The notes beneath the pieces are model-generated. The model searched no databases. It was not told the origin of the DNA and worked only from the letters and a program-made list of their open reading frames with translations. 64,000 bases of DNA from an uncultured Bacteroides sp. (GTDB taxonomy: Bacteria; Bacteroidota; Bacteroidia; Bacteroidales; Bacteroidaceae): positions 62,001-126,000 of the forward strand of contig URYL01000004.1 in the NCBI GenBank assembly GCA_900552075.1, read 5' to 3'. The first letter of the stretch is position 1, and the number at the start of each line of letters is the position of its first letter. The position numbers were made by a program, and so were the translations under genes. Shown piece after piece: positions 36,145 to 45,898 of the stretch.

Positions 36145-38079
36145 ATGAAGACTTTTAAAAACATAGGAAAAATCGCCTTACTTTCACTGGCTTTATGTGG
36201 AGGAACCACTTCATGTAACTACCTCGACGTAGTACCACCCGAACAAGCCTCCTTGCCAGATGCCACCAAAGACCCGGAAGCCACACTGGGCTTTCTTTTC
36301 TCCTGCTACGGAGGAGTGAGAAGTCCATTCGATTATCAAACAGTGGAAGCCGGTGCCGACGAATACGTACTTCCTCCCCTGTGGAACACCGGTTCACAAA
36401 AAATTACCTGGGACTTGAACCTCCCGACCAACATCGCCGACGGATGGAGCTGGGGAAGCAACTACCGCTTCATCGGACAGTGTCTGCTTTTCCTGCAGGA
36501 ACTGCCTAATGCCAGAGGGGTGACGGATGAACAGAAAAGAGCATGGGCGGCAGAAGCCAACTTCCTGCTGGCGTACTATCACATGGCTACATTGGTAGCT
36601 TACGGTCCTTGTCCCATTACTGACACCTATATCGACCAGGCCACTCCTGAATCAGAGTACAGAGGACGTATGCACTTCGACTACGTGAAAGACTGGATTT
36701 GCCAGAAATTTGACGAGGTCTGCGAAGGCGGACAACTTCCTGCCACCCGCAGCGGAGATGAATGGGGAAGAGCCACTTCGGTCATGGCCAAAGCCCTGAA
36801 GGCCCGCCTGCTGGTATATGCCGCCTCTCCACTATACAACGGCAACTTCCCTTACAAAGACTGGGGAAACACAAATTTCGAGACTCCGGGCTACGGCAAG
36901 GAACTGATCAGCAAACAATACGACCCGAAGAAGTGGGAAGCAGCCAAGAAGGCCTGTCTGGAAGCCATCGCTGCTGCAGAAGCAGCCGGACACAAACTGT
37001 TCAGTTTGGAAGATGCACGCACTTTGTATCAACAAGCCAGTCTGCCGCTCCCGTTTGTTCCCTTCAAGAGCGAAAGTGGCGAAACAGCTGACAAAGACAG
37101 AGAGTTCATGGAACACGTACAGCTGATGCGATACGTGGTCACCACCCGTTATAAGGAAGGCAACCGTGAAACCATTTGGGGGCATTCCAACCAAGGAACC
37201 ATGATTATCGGTTCTCTTCCGCACCGCGTCATTAAGAACAACCAGGGAACCTGGAAAGCAGGATATTCCGGTGTATCACCTACTCTCAATTCAGTGGAAC
37301 AATTCTATACAGAAAACGGTGTGCCCATTGAAAAAGACAAGGACTTCTATTCTGAAGCAGAATGGTTCCAAAGTGCAGGAGTGAGCAACCGCAGTGACAT
37401 CATCAAACTGAATGCCCGCCGTGAACCCCGTTTCTATGCCTGGATTGCATTCGACGGCGGCGACATGGGAAGCCGTGTCAATGGTGGAAAGCCCTTGAAA
37501 TTGGAAATGCGCAATTCGGAACTTCACGGTTACAATCCGTCCCTGTTCAACCGCGATAACTGTGTGACCGGTTACCTGTCTCAAAAGTTCATTGAGCCTA
37601 CGTTCGCCTGGACTGCCAGTGCCGAAGAAAAGCAGGACAAGCCGAGACCACTGATCCGTATGGCCGAATTGTACCTGAATCTGGCCGAATGTTATGCAGC
37701 TCTCGGTGAAACCCCTCAAGCACTCGCCCAACTGAACATCGTCCGTCAGCGTGCCGGAATCAGAGACCTCAAAGTAGAAGACGTAACAGAAGACATGCCT
37801 ATTATGAAATGGGTACAGAATGAACGTTTTGTCGAACTGTGGGGAGAAGGACACCGCTACTACGACATCCGCCGCTGGATGATTGCTCCAGAATACATGG
37901 GTGCCGGCGTACGCAAGGGACTCAATGCTATGAGCAAGCTCGACCCGACCTTTGAGGAATTCAACACGCCGGTGGTTATCAGCCAGAATTTCAAATGGAC
38001 GAACCGCATGTATTTCCTTCCTGTTTTTGAAAATGAAGTTTACAAAAACCCACAACTTATTCAGGCACCAGGCTATTAA
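36145..38079 (+). CDS. SusD/RagB-type surface glycan-binding lipoprotein (locus 1)
   Basis: 644 residues. A lipoprotein signal ends at TTSC, and NYLDVVPPEQ follows. SusD hallmarks are seen: AEANFLLAYYHM and, near the end, LIRMAELYLNLAECYAALG, IVRQRAGI and NERFVELWGEGHRYYDIRRW. It caps the SusC barrel and binds the substrate at the cell surface. It starts 14 bp after susC. Confidence 0.93.
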   Translation: MKTFKNIGKIALLSLALCGGTTSCNYLDVVPPEQASLPDATKDPEATLGFLFSCYGGVRSPFDYQTVEAGADEYVLPPLWNTGSQKITWDLNLPTNIADGWSWGSNYRFIGQCLLFLQELPNARGVTDEQKRAWAAEANFLLAYYHMATLVAYGPCPITDTYIDQATPESEYRGRMHFDYVKDWICQKFDEVCEGGQLPATRSGDEWGRATSVMAKALKARLLVYAASPLYNGNFPYKDWGNTNFETPGYGKELISKQYDPKKWEAAKKACLEAIAAAEAAGHKLFSLEDARTLYQQASLPLPFVPFKSESGETADKDREFMEHVQLMRYVVTTRYKEGNRETIWGHSNQGTMIIGSLPHRVIKNNQGTWKAGYSGVSPTLNSVEQFYTENGVPIEKDKDFYSEAEWFQSAGVSNRSDIIKLNARREPRFYAWIAFDGGDMGSRVNGGKPLKLEMRNSELHGYNPSLFNRDNCVTGYLSQKFIEPTFAWTASAEEKQDKPRPLIRMAELYLNLAECYAALGETPQALAQLNIVRQRAGIRDLKVEDVTEDMPIMKWVQNERFVELWGEGHRYYDIRRWMIAPEYMGAGVRKGLNAMSKLDPTFEEFNTPVVISQNFKWTNRMYFLPVFENEVYKNPQLIQAPGY

Positions 38080-38091
38080 AAAGTATTTAAT

Positions 38092-39477
38092 ATGAAACTA
38101 CATAATCTATTTGGGGCAATCTGTGTCTTAGGAGGCACATTGGCCCTATCCAGTTGCGAGAAATACGATGAACTGTTTCCAGAACAATATCACTGCGTAT
38201 TGAACATCAAAGATGCAGGCATCCGTAACACAGAATTATACACTACCGAGGCCGAAGGAATCATCCCGGTTTCCATCATGAAAACCGGAAGCAAAGGGGA
38301 TGTACCTGCCAACGGGACACTCACCCCGATGGCGGAAGAAGCCTTCCAAGCCTATTGTACCAGCAATGCGTTGAAATATGCTTACCTGCCTGCAGAATAT
38401 TACTCACTGACAAACAATGAACTGCAATTCTCCGCGCAGGAACGCTACAAGTTACTGAACATCGTGTTGAAAACAAGAGAAATCCTGAAATTACAAGAAA
38501 GCAATCATGGGCAAAAATATGCCTTGCCTTTACTACTCCACGGGAACGGAGTTTCCGTACACGACAGCCTGCTTATCATTGCACCCGACATCAAGGCTCC
38601 CTCGCTCGAACTGACAACCACCGGATTCGTAAGTGCTGCCCAGTTCACATCCAAAGGGGAAGCTACGCAGACCCACACCGTAGAGCTGGCCCTCCCCACT
38701 CCAAACGCCTGGGGATTAAAATGCAGCGTCACCTGCAATAACGAAGCCATAGAGGCTTTCCAGAAATACAATGCCCAGAACGGTAACCGTTATCAGCAAC
38801 TTCCAGAAAACGCATACACCCTGCCCGACAAGGGTATAGTGACTTTTGCCGAAGCGGCCACTACTGCCACAATGGAAATCACTTTCAACCGGACTGCCCT
38901 GCAAATGGGAGAATATATCCTTCCTCTTACCATTTCCAACCCCAACGTGGAAGGCATGGAAATCAAACCCACTCAGAAAACCGTTCTGTTGGGGGTCACT
39001 TATTCTTCAGACAAATTGGTGCTGAAGGCAGACCAGTTTAAGACAAACTCCATTGCCGACGGCGACGGAACAGGACTTACCGGTCTGATTGACGGACTCG
39101 GAGCCGGTCTGCATTTCCATTCCAACTGGAGTGCTCCGGTACAAGATGCCAACTACGGCAACTACATCGATGTGACACTGACCGCCCCCATCCAATCCAT
39201 CAAGCTGGACTACTGGACCCGCTTTGAAAACGGAAATGCGGCCCCGACCCACATCAAACTGTTTACCAGCGTAGACGGTAATAACTGGACTGAACTGGGA
39301 GAGATTAAAAGCGGACTTCCTACAGGTGCAAACCAGCAGTATTCCTCTCCTATATACCACGCGGAAAAGCCCTTCTCTCATTTCCGTTTTGCCGTGCTGA
39401 CAAGTACTGCAGGCTCCATGACCAGTGGAGGAGGCTCTTGGTTCAACCTGGGAGAGCTCACACTATACGGTAATTAA
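38092..39477 (+). CDS. DUF1735 / discoidin-domain surface lipoprotein
   Basis: 461 residues. The lipoprotein signal ends at LSSC. Two tandem DUF1735-like repeats (about 30-165 and 165-305; compare YCTSNALKYAYLPAEYYSL with YNAQNGNRYQQLPENAYTL) are followed by a discoidin (F5/8 type C)-like domain (about 310-461; SVDGNNWTELGEI, FSHFRFAVLTS). Such proteins in Sus loci bind glycans at the cell surface. It starts 12 bp after susD. Confidence 0.8.
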   Translation: MKLHNLFGAICVLGGTLALSSCEKYDELFPEQYHCVLNIKDAGIRNTELYTTEAEGIIPVSIMKTGSKGDVPANGTLTPMAEEAFQAYCTSNALKYAYLPAEYYSLTNNELQFSAQERYKLLNIVLKTREILKLQESNHGQKYALPLLLHGNGVSVHDSLLIIAPDIKAPSLELTTTGFVSAAQFTSKGEATQTHTVELALPTPNAWGLKCSVTCNNEAIEAFQKYNAQNGNRYQQLPENAYTLPDKGIVTFAEAATTATMEITFNRTALQMGEYILPLTISNPNVEGMEIKPTQKTVLLGVTYSSDKLVLKADQFKTNSIADGDGTGLTGLIDGLGAGLHFHSNWSAPVQDANYGNYIDVTLTAPIQSIKLDYWTRFENGNAAPTHIKLFTSVDGNNWTELGEIKSGLPTGANQQYSSPIYHAEKPFSHFRFAVLTSTAGSMTSGGGSWFNLGELTLYGN

Positions 39478-39499
39478 TTCTTTACACATTCACTCAAAG

Positions 39500-39540
39500 A
39501 AAGAGGAAGGAGACACCAACCTATACTCCTTCCTCTTTTA
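39500..39540 (+). terminator. stem-loop between the discoidin and M60 genes
   Basis: AAGAGGAAGGAG pairs with CTCCTTCCTCTT and is followed by TTTT. It probably attenuates rather than separates, because the M60 gene starts 21 bp later without a visible promoter. Confidence 0.6.
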
Positions 39541-39561
39541 ACTACCCCAAACCTAATCACC

Positions 39562-42129
39562 ATGAAAAAAAATTTATTTTTCGCGTCTTTCACGATGCTG
39601 TTGCTCCTGATACTTTCTTCCTCGGGATGTAAAGAAAAAGAGGACCTCAAAGACCGTATCTTTTCCATTGAGGAGGCAGACATGAACCAGGAATTCGGAA
39701 GTGCTCCGGAAAATAAAATCATCCTTGTCAAAACCAACCTGTCATTGAACGACTGGAAAGCCGAAAGTGAAGCCAACTGGCTTTTCCTGTCTACCCAAGA
39801 AGATGCTTCGCAGGGAGCAAGCCTCAAAATTTCCGCTACGGCCAACACCTCCGGGGAGCGCAGAACAGCGGTGGTCAAACTGCTGTCTCCCGTACAGAAC
39901 TATATCCTCAACGTGACCCAATATGGCTCGTCCGACATCGTCCTCAACGAAGACATCAAGGTGCAGCCTTCTGGAGGAAAAGCCAGTGAATGTCAGCCCG
40001 GACAAGACATCGAAAACACATGGGACGGCAAATTCTCTGCCGATGGCGCCAATCCCTACCACTCACCATGGGGAAAATCGGCCAACTTTCCGGTCACGCT
40101 GGAATATTATTTCCAAGGGGGGGCCGACATAGACTACCTTATTTATTATACCCGCTCCGGAAACGGAAACTTCGGGGAATTTGACTTGTTGATTGCGACC
40201 GATGAGGGGCACTCGGACTGGAAGAAATATGGTTCCTACAATTTCCGCATGCAGAATGCACCTTCCAAAATCACCTTCAAGACCACCCAGAAAGTGACAG
40301 GCATCAAGTTCGAAGTAAAATCGGGTACCGGCAATTTTGTAAGCTGCGACGAAATGGAGTTCTATCGGTACAACCAGGAAAATACCTTGGAAAAAACACT
40401 GCTCACCGTATTCGATGACATCACTTGCAGTACCTTGAAAGAAGGTGTGACCGACGAACAAATCAATGCCCTCCCCGACTATTTCGTCCGACTGGCCAAA
40501 GCCCTCCAAAACAATACTTACGATGCGCATGAAAAAGAATTCCGCATCCGTGAATATGCCCCTTACAGCATACCGGAGGAATGGGCCACCAAACTGATGA
40601 CCAAGAAATACAGCAACCTGGACAATCCTACCGGTATTTCGGTACAGCAAGGTGATGAAATTATCGTACTGGTGGGCGACACCCACGGCCAACAGATTTC
40701 CTTACAAAGCATCTGGGAAAGCGGACAGGAATACAAGCAAACCAACGTGAGCGGGGAAGTTTATTTCCTGTCACCGGGCGTCAACAAACTGACCATGCGC
40801 AAGGAAGGACAGCTTTTCGTCATGTACAACACCGACCTGACCTCGCCCGATGCCAAGCCTATCAAGATTCATATCCCGATGGGAAGCGGAAAGGTGACCG
40901 GCTTCTTCGACCTGAAAGAACACAAGACCGACGAAAAGTATGCCGAACTTTTGAAGAAAGCCACCCATAAATATTTCTGCGTACGGGGCGAACGCATCAT
41001 GTTCTATTTCCATACGACCAAGATGCAGGAATTTGTCCCCAACCAGATACTGTCGGCCATCAACTTGTGGGATGACATCATCGGCTGGGAACAGGAACTG
41101 ATGGGCATCGAGGATGTACGCCCGTCGCAGGTGAACAACCATATCTTTGCCATCTCGCCGGAAGGAAGTTACATGTGGGCTACCGACTATTGCATCGGCT
41201 TTGTCTATACGTATCTGAACAACATCCTGCTGAAAGAGAATGTTATGGCCGCCAAAGACAACGCCTGGGGACCGGCTCACGAAATAGGGCACATCCATCA
41301 GGCTGCCATCAACTGGCCTGGCAGCACGGAATCGTCCAACAACCTGTTCTCCAACTACATTCTGTACAAACTGGGGAAATACTGCTCCAGAGGCAGCGAA
41401 CTGAACGACCTGGCTGATTCCCGCTTCGTACACAAGAAAGCATGGTATAACATGGGGGATGCCACGCATCAGGGTGAGGACACGGAAATACACATGCGCA
41501 TGAACTGGCAGTTATGGAACTACTACCACCGCTGCGGACACAACCCCAAATTCTGGCAGACCTTGTTCAAACTGTTGCGTGAAGACCGGATTACAGAAAG
41601 CGATCCCGGCGCTGCTCAGCTCAAGTTTGCCATGAAAGCCAGTGAAGCGGCCAAGGAAGACCTGACCGACTTCTTCGACTTGTGGGGCTTCTTTATCCCG
41701 GGAGAAGACACCATTGACCAGTATGGTACCTGGAAATATAAAGTGACAGCCGAAATGATCAAAGAAGCCAAGGATTTTATGAAGAAATTCCCGAAGCCCA
41801 AACATGCCTTCCAGTACATTGAAGACCGCAAGGCAGGGGATACTGGACTGGATACCAAACCTTCGGACACCGGATATTACACCCAGTTTGAAGGAGAAGT
41901 GAAACCCATCAGTTCTAACATTGTCTACTCCGTTTCCGGAAGAAAATATACCGTAGAAAACGGAGAAAATGCAGTGGCCTTTGAACTGCGGAAAAACAAC
42001 GCCGAAGGCGAACTGGTTTATTTCTTTAACATGTTCAGCTATGACATTCCGACGGGTGTGGACCTGACCAATACCCAACTCTATGCCGTACAGGCCGACG
42101 GAAAGCGAATTGAAATCCACAAGAAATAA
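39562..42129 (+). CDS. BACON-discoidin-M60 metallopeptidase lipoprotein (mucin peptidase candidate)
   Basis: 855 residues. A lipoprotein signal ends at SSSGC. A BACON domain (about 45-120; WKAESEANWLFLS, ILNVTQYGS) and a discoidin-like domain (about 125-270) come before the M60 (enhancin-like) domain. The zinc motif is HEIGH at 573-577, with the third ligand candidate E590 in STESSNN, satisfying HExxH-x(8,28)-E. M60 enzymes of gut Bacteroides cut mucins and other O-glycosylated proteins next to the glycan. Surface anchoring and the carbohydrate-binding modules fit that. It is the last gene of the locus. Confidence 0.88.
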   Translation: MKKNLFFASFTMLLLLILSSSGCKEKEDLKDRIFSIEEADMNQEFGSAPENKIILVKTNLSLNDWKAESEANWLFLSTQEDASQGASLKISATANTSGERRTAVVKLLSPVQNYILNVTQYGSSDIVLNEDIKVQPSGGKASECQPGQDIENTWDGKFSADGANPYHSPWGKSANFPVTLEYYFQGGADIDYLIYYTRSGNGNFGEFDLLIATDEGHSDWKKYGSYNFRMQNAPSKITFKTTQKVTGIKFEVKSGTGNFVSCDEMEFYRYNQENTLEKTLLTVFDDITCSTLKEGVTDEQINALPDYFVRLAKALQNNTYDAHEKEFRIREYAPYSIPEEWATKLMTKKYSNLDNPTGISVQQGDEIIVLVGDTHGQQISLQSIWESGQEYKQTNVSGEVYFLSPGVNKLTMRKEGQLFVMYNTDLTSPDAKPIKIHIPMGSGKVTGFFDLKEHKTDEKYAELLKKATHKYFCVRGERIMFYFHTTKMQEFVPNQILSAINLWDDIIGWEQELMGIEDVRPSQVNNHIFAISPEGSYMWATDYCIGFVYTYLNNILLKENVMAAKDNAWGPAHEIGHIHQAAINWPGSTESSNNLFSNYILYKLGKYCSRGSELNDLADSRFVHKKAWYNMGDATHQGEDTEIHMRMNWQLWNYYHRCGHNPKFWQTLFKLLREDRITESDPGAAQLKFAMKASEAAKEDLTDFFDLWGFFIPGEDTIDQYGTWKYKVTAEMIKEAKDFMKKFPKPKHAFQYIEDRKAGDTGLDTKPSDTGYYTQFEGEVKPISSNIVYSVSGRKYTVENGENAVAFELRKNNAEGELVYFFNMFSYDIPTGVDLTNTQLYAVQADGKRIEIHKK

Positions 42130-42154
42130 GTATTTCTTCTCATACAGAAACAGA

Positions 42155-42188
42155 AAGGGGTACCGGCACACACGCCGATACCCCTTCT
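42155..42188. terminator. terminator between the M60 gene and cysS
   Basis: GGGGTACCGGC and GCCGATACCCC form a stem followed by a T-rich run. It separates two converging genes. Confidence 0.7.
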
Positions 42189-42216
42189 TCCTATCATGTA
42201 GTTTTCAAAATCTCCG

Positions 42217-43698
42217 TTACTTGTTCAGCTTCCAGGTGAATCCGTCTTTGGTATCCTTCACCTCAAAGCCCAGTGCAGCCAAGTTGTCGCGAATCTTGTC
42301 GCTGGTAGCCCAGTCTTTGTTGGCTTTGGCCTGCATACGCTGTTCCAACAGCATGTCGACCACTTTTCCGTAGGCTTCTTCACGGGCTGCATTGTTTTCG
42401 GCTTCCGCCTTCAGTCCCAAAATGTCGAACACAAACAACTGGAATACGCTCTTCAGTTCTTCCAAGTCTTCGGCACTGATGGTCGCCTTCTTGTCGATGA
42501 CCGTATTGATCATGCGGGTAGCATCAAACAGATGTGAAATGACAATCGGTGTATTCAAATCGTCGTTCATGGCTTCGTAGCACTTCTCGCGCAAGCCCTG
42601 CGGTTCAATGCCCGAAGTGGTCTTCGACGGAGTGATACGTTCCAGGTTCTTCACGCCTTCCAACAGACGTTCCAGTCCCTTTTCAGCGGCCTGCAACGCC
42701 TCGTTGCTGAAGTCTACCGTGCTGCGGTAGTGTGCCTGCAGGATGAAGAAACGGATGGTCATCGGTGTATAAGCCTGTGTCAGCAACTTGTTGGAACCGG
42801 TGAAGAACTCATCCAAAGTGATGAAGTTGCCCAACGACTTACCCATCTTCTGTCCGTTGATGGTAATCATGTTGTTATGCATCCAGTAGCGTACCATCTG
42901 ATGACCTTCTGAAGCGACCGCCTGTGCAATCTCACATTCATGGTGCGGGAAAATCAGGTCCATGCCTCCTCCGTGAATATCGAAGGTTTCACCCAGGTAC
43001 TTCCGTCCCATGGCCGTACATTCACAGTGCCAACCCGGGAAACCGTTGCTCCAAGGTGACGGCCAGCGCATGATGTGTTCCGGCTGTGCGCATTTCCACA
43101 AGGCGAAGTCGGCCGGGTTGTGTTTCTCTTCCTGTCCGTCGAGTTCACGGGTGGTGTTGAGCACATCATCCAAGTTACGTCCTGACAATACGCCGTAATG
43201 ATGGTCTTTGTTGTACTTGGCCACGTCGAAATAGACCGAACCCTTGCTTTCGTATGCATATCCGTTTTTCAGGATTTCTTCTACCAGTTGAATCTGTTCG
43301 ATGATATGTCCGGACGCATGCGGTTCGATGCTGGGCGGCAACACGTTCAATGCTTCCATAGCTTTATGGTAGCGCAACAGATAGTACTGTACCACTTCCA
43401 TCGGCTCCAGCTGTTCCAGACGGGCCTTCTTGGCAATCTTATCTTCTCCATCGTCGGCATCGTGTTCCAGATGGCCTACATCGGTAATGTTACGCACGTA
43501 ACGCACCTTGTAACCCAGATGCTTCAGATAACGGAACAAGATATCAAACGTAATGGCGGGACGCGCATGTCCCAGATGGGCATCTCCATAAACGGTAGGC
43601 CCACACACATACATGCCCACATGAGGAGCATGCAAAGGCACGAAAAGTTCCTTCTTGCGGGTCAGTGTATTGTAAATGAAAAGTTTGTTATTCTCCAT
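42217..43698 (-). CDS. cysS: cysteinyl-tRNA synthetase
   Basis: 493 residues of a class I aminoacyl-tRNA synthetase: GPTVYGDAHLGHAR carries the HIGH-type ATP motif, KMGKSLGN is the KMSKS motif, and GWHCECTAM plus IFPHHECE supply zinc ligands. It charges tRNA-Cys in the cytoplasm. A housekeeping gene between two glycan loci, transcribed alone. Confidence 0.97.
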   Translation of the reverse strand: MENNKLFIYNTLTRKKELFVPLHAPHVGMYVCGPTVYGDAHLGHARPAITFDILFRYLKHLGYKVRYVRNITDVGHLEHDADDGEDKIAKKARLEQLEPMEVVQYYLLRYHKAMEALNVLPPSIEPHASGHIIEQIQLVEEILKNGYAYESKGSVYFDVAKYNKDHHYGVLSGRNLDDVLNTTRELDGQEEKHNPADFALWKCAQPEHIMRWPSPWSNGFPGWHCECTAMGRKYLGETFDIHGGGMDLIFPHHECEIAQAVASEGHQMVRYWMHNNMITINGQKMGKSLGNFITLDEFFTGSNKLLTQAYTPMTIRFFILQAHYRSTVDFSNEALQAAEKGLERLLEGVKNLERITPSKTTSGIEPQGLREKCYEAMNDDLNTPIVISHLFDATRMINTVIDKKATISAEDLEELKSVFQLFVFDILGLKAEAENNAAREEAYGKVVDMLLEQRMQAKANKDWATSDKIRDNLAALGFEVKDTKDGFTWKLNK

Positions 43699-43732
43699 AA
43701 TTCAAAAGAGTTAGGTTGCAAAGTTATAAATT

Positions 43733-43781
43733 AAAAAGAGAAAAGCGTGATTTCGGCTAAAAAATCACGCTTTTCTCTTTA
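43733..43781 (-). terminator. terminator at the end of the arabinan operon
   Basis: AAAGAGAAAAGCGTGATTT and AAATCACGCTTTTCTCTTT form a near-perfect long stem with A/T flanks, 14 bp after the GH97 stop. Confidence 0.8.
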
Positions 43782-43794
43782 CAATATCCTCTTG

Positions 43795-45735
43795 TTATTT
43801 TGTCAAGATTATACCACCTTCCGGCTGAATCACGACTTTCACTTCGGCCGGATTCTTGATTTTCAGTTCCTCCAGCTGCGGCTGACGTTTCTTGTCGTCC
43901 AAGTAATAAGAAACCGTTTCACCTTTCTGCCACATCGGCAGGTTCAGCGTCAGTTTCAACGGCTCTTTCTGGGCATTCACGCCTACCACATACCAGCGGT
44001 CGCCATGACGGCGGGCCAGCACACAATATTTACCGGGATAGCCGTCCAGGAACATCGTTTCATCCCAAGTAGTCGGCACCTGTTTCATGAAGTCGATAGC
44101 CAAAGCCGGCGCATCGGTCAGGTTATTCGGAGCCAGGGCAAAGTTCTGAATCGGGTTCTGATACAGCACTGCCGTAGCCAGCTGGAACACATCGGTGGTC
44201 TTGCGAATGCTTCCTCCATCATTCGTCCGATTGTAACGCTTGTTCAGCAGCGTACCACCGAATTCCATACAGCCAATAGTGTTACGGATAAACGGATGCA
44301 GGCAGGTATTGTAGGCCTCCATGTCGTCAAAATGCTGGTTGAATATCAGATTCTCTGAAGCCAGTACCGCCTCACTGCCCACATAATTGGGATACATCCG
44401 TTCCCATCCGCGCGGAATGGTACAGCCGTGGAAGATAATCATCAGTCCGTATTCGTTGGCATCGGTCAGGATGTCTTCGTACAAGCCCATCATCTGCTGC
44501 TTGTCACTGCCGAAGAAATCCACCTTCAGTCCCTTCACACCGCACTTCTGCAACCATTTCATTTCTTTCTTACGAGCTACAGAATTACTCATGCACTGCT
44601 TGGCATCCTGCGGTGCATCGTTCCAGTAGCCGTTGGAGTTGTACCACACAAATACGTCCACCTTCTTCTGGTGTGCATACTGGAAGAGTTTCTCCATCTT
44701 GTCGCGGCCGATGTTTTTCTCCCAACCGCCGTCAATCAGCGTATATTCATAGCCCATCTCACTGGCCAAATCGATGAAACGCACCTGGTCATCGTAGTTG
44801 ATGCTCGGGTCCTGCCACATAATCCAGCTCCAGGTGGAACGCCCGAACTTGTAGTCCTGTGAAGGTTCATACAACGGATCTACCACGTCGAACGGCACCG
44901 TGGTTTCTACAATCGGCTTCAGTCCGTTGCCTACCGTAATGGTACGCCAGGGAGTCACACCCGGCAGAGCCAGTCCCGGAGTGGAAGAACCCAGTCCGTT
45001 CATCTCGCCCGGATTCGGGAAGGCAATGCTATACAGTCCGTCCTTCGTGGCATCGCTCAGGTGAGACGCACAATACAAGCTGCGCACACCGGTTTCGGAT
45101 ACCAGTGCCCAGTTGTCGCCTACGTGGAAAAGTGCCGGGAAAGTATAGCCTTCACCGTATTTAGACGGCGTAGCCACCGGCTCATCGGGCACGTATTCTT
45201 CTTCATAACTCGGTTTGGTCCGCATCCAGCCAATCATCGGATCGCTCTGCGGAGAAAGGAAAGTTGTAGTAGAAGAAGGGAAATCAAATCCAGTCGCTTC
45301 CTTCTCTACCACCATACAAGCTGTTTCGCCATACTGAGGCATCTCGTAGCGGAACGCAATATCATTGTTGCTCAACTGAAACACGATGTCCACTTTTTTC
45401 TTATCTGCGTTTTCCAGCGTCACGGTCAGCTTGTTAGCCGCATAATGCACCGTAGAGCGTTTGATACGGGTCTGCGTATAGGTTTTGTTCACCTTGTCTG
45501 CTTGCTGTCCCACAAACGTCATCTGCTGACTGAAATCGCCGATATTGGACACAAATCCCAACGGAGAGTTCTCCAATACGGTCTTGCCGTCGTAAGTTAC
45601 CGAATAAACGGGTTTACCGTTCTGCAACTGAAAATCGAGTTTCAAACGTGCATCCGGCCCAGTGACTGCCGCTTGCTGTGCAAATAACTGAGAGGCCAAT
45701 AATGCCAATGTGCCAAAAAGTACTTGTTTCTTCAT
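43795..45735 (-). CDS. GH97 glycosidase of the arabinan locus
   Basis: 646 residues with a signal peptide (FGTLALLASQLFAQ). Barrel motifs: WSWIMWQDPS, LIDGGWEKNIG, GVKGLKVDFFGSD and IFHGCTIPRGWERMYPN. D406 in KVDFF matches the nucleophile of retaining GH97 enzymes. Characterised retaining GH97 members include alpha-galactosidases and a beta-L-arabinopyranosidase from B. thetaiotaomicron. In an arabinan locus the second activity is attractive but unproven. It has its own -7 box upstream, so it may be expressed separately from the GH43 genes. Confidence 0.85.
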   Translation of the reverse strand: MKKQVLFGTLALLASQLFAQQAAVTGPDARLKLDFQLQNGKPVYSVTYDGKTVLENSPLGFVSNIGDFSQQMTFVGQQADKVNKTYTQTRIKRSTVHYAANKLTVTLENADKKKVDIVFQLSNNDIAFRYEMPQYGETACMVVEKEATGFDFPSSTTTFLSPQSDPMIGWMRTKPSYEEEYVPDEPVATPSKYGEGYTFPALFHVGDNWALVSETGVRSLYCASHLSDATKDGLYSIAFPNPGEMNGLGSSTPGLALPGVTPWRTITVGNGLKPIVETTVPFDVVDPLYEPSQDYKFGRSTWSWIMWQDPSINYDDQVRFIDLASEMGYEYTLIDGGWEKNIGRDKMEKLFQYAHQKKVDVFVWYNSNGYWNDAPQDAKQCMSNSVARKKEMKWLQKCGVKGLKVDFFGSDKQQMMGLYEDILTDANEYGLMIIFHGCTIPRGWERMYPNYVGSEAVLASENLIFNQHFDDMEAYNTCLHPFIRNTIGCMEFGGTLLNKRYNRTNDGGSIRKTTDVFQLATAVLYQNPIQNFALAPNNLTDAPALAIDFMKQVPTTWDETMFLDGYPGKYCVLARRHGDRWYVVGVNAQKEPLKLTLNLPMWQKGETVSYYLDDKKRQPQLEELKIKNPAEVKVVIQPEGGIILTK

Positions 45736-45765
45736 AGGTGTTTTTCAGATAATTACTAATCAGGA

Positions 45766-45773
45766 CAAAAATA
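45766..45773 (-). promoter_or_regulatory. -7 element of the arabinan-locus GH97 gene
   Basis: TATTTTTG on the minus strand, 31 bp before the start codon, fits TAnnTTTG. The -33 region is weak. Confidence 0.45.
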
Positions 45774-45842
45774 GGAATTAAGTGTGGAATCAACAATAAA
45801 TATTCCAGCAAAAAGCTATCACAAATTATGCAATATCGAGAT

Positions 45843-45886
45843 AAAAAAGATGCCGCCCGAAAGTACCATACTCCTTGCGGCATCTC
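45843..45886 (-). terminator. terminator after the short GH43 gene
   Basis: AGATGCCGC and GCGGCATCT form the stem. On the minus strand a T run follows. It separates the GH43 gene from the GH97 gene. Confidence 0.7.
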
Positions 45887-45898
45887 TACAAACCACCT

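Noticed and set aside
45831..45839. CAATATCGA upstream of the second GH97 as a third AraC operator
   Set aside because: Only 9 of 16 bases agree, the distance to the -7 box differs from the other two sites, and it lies beside a terminator. Chance is sufficient.
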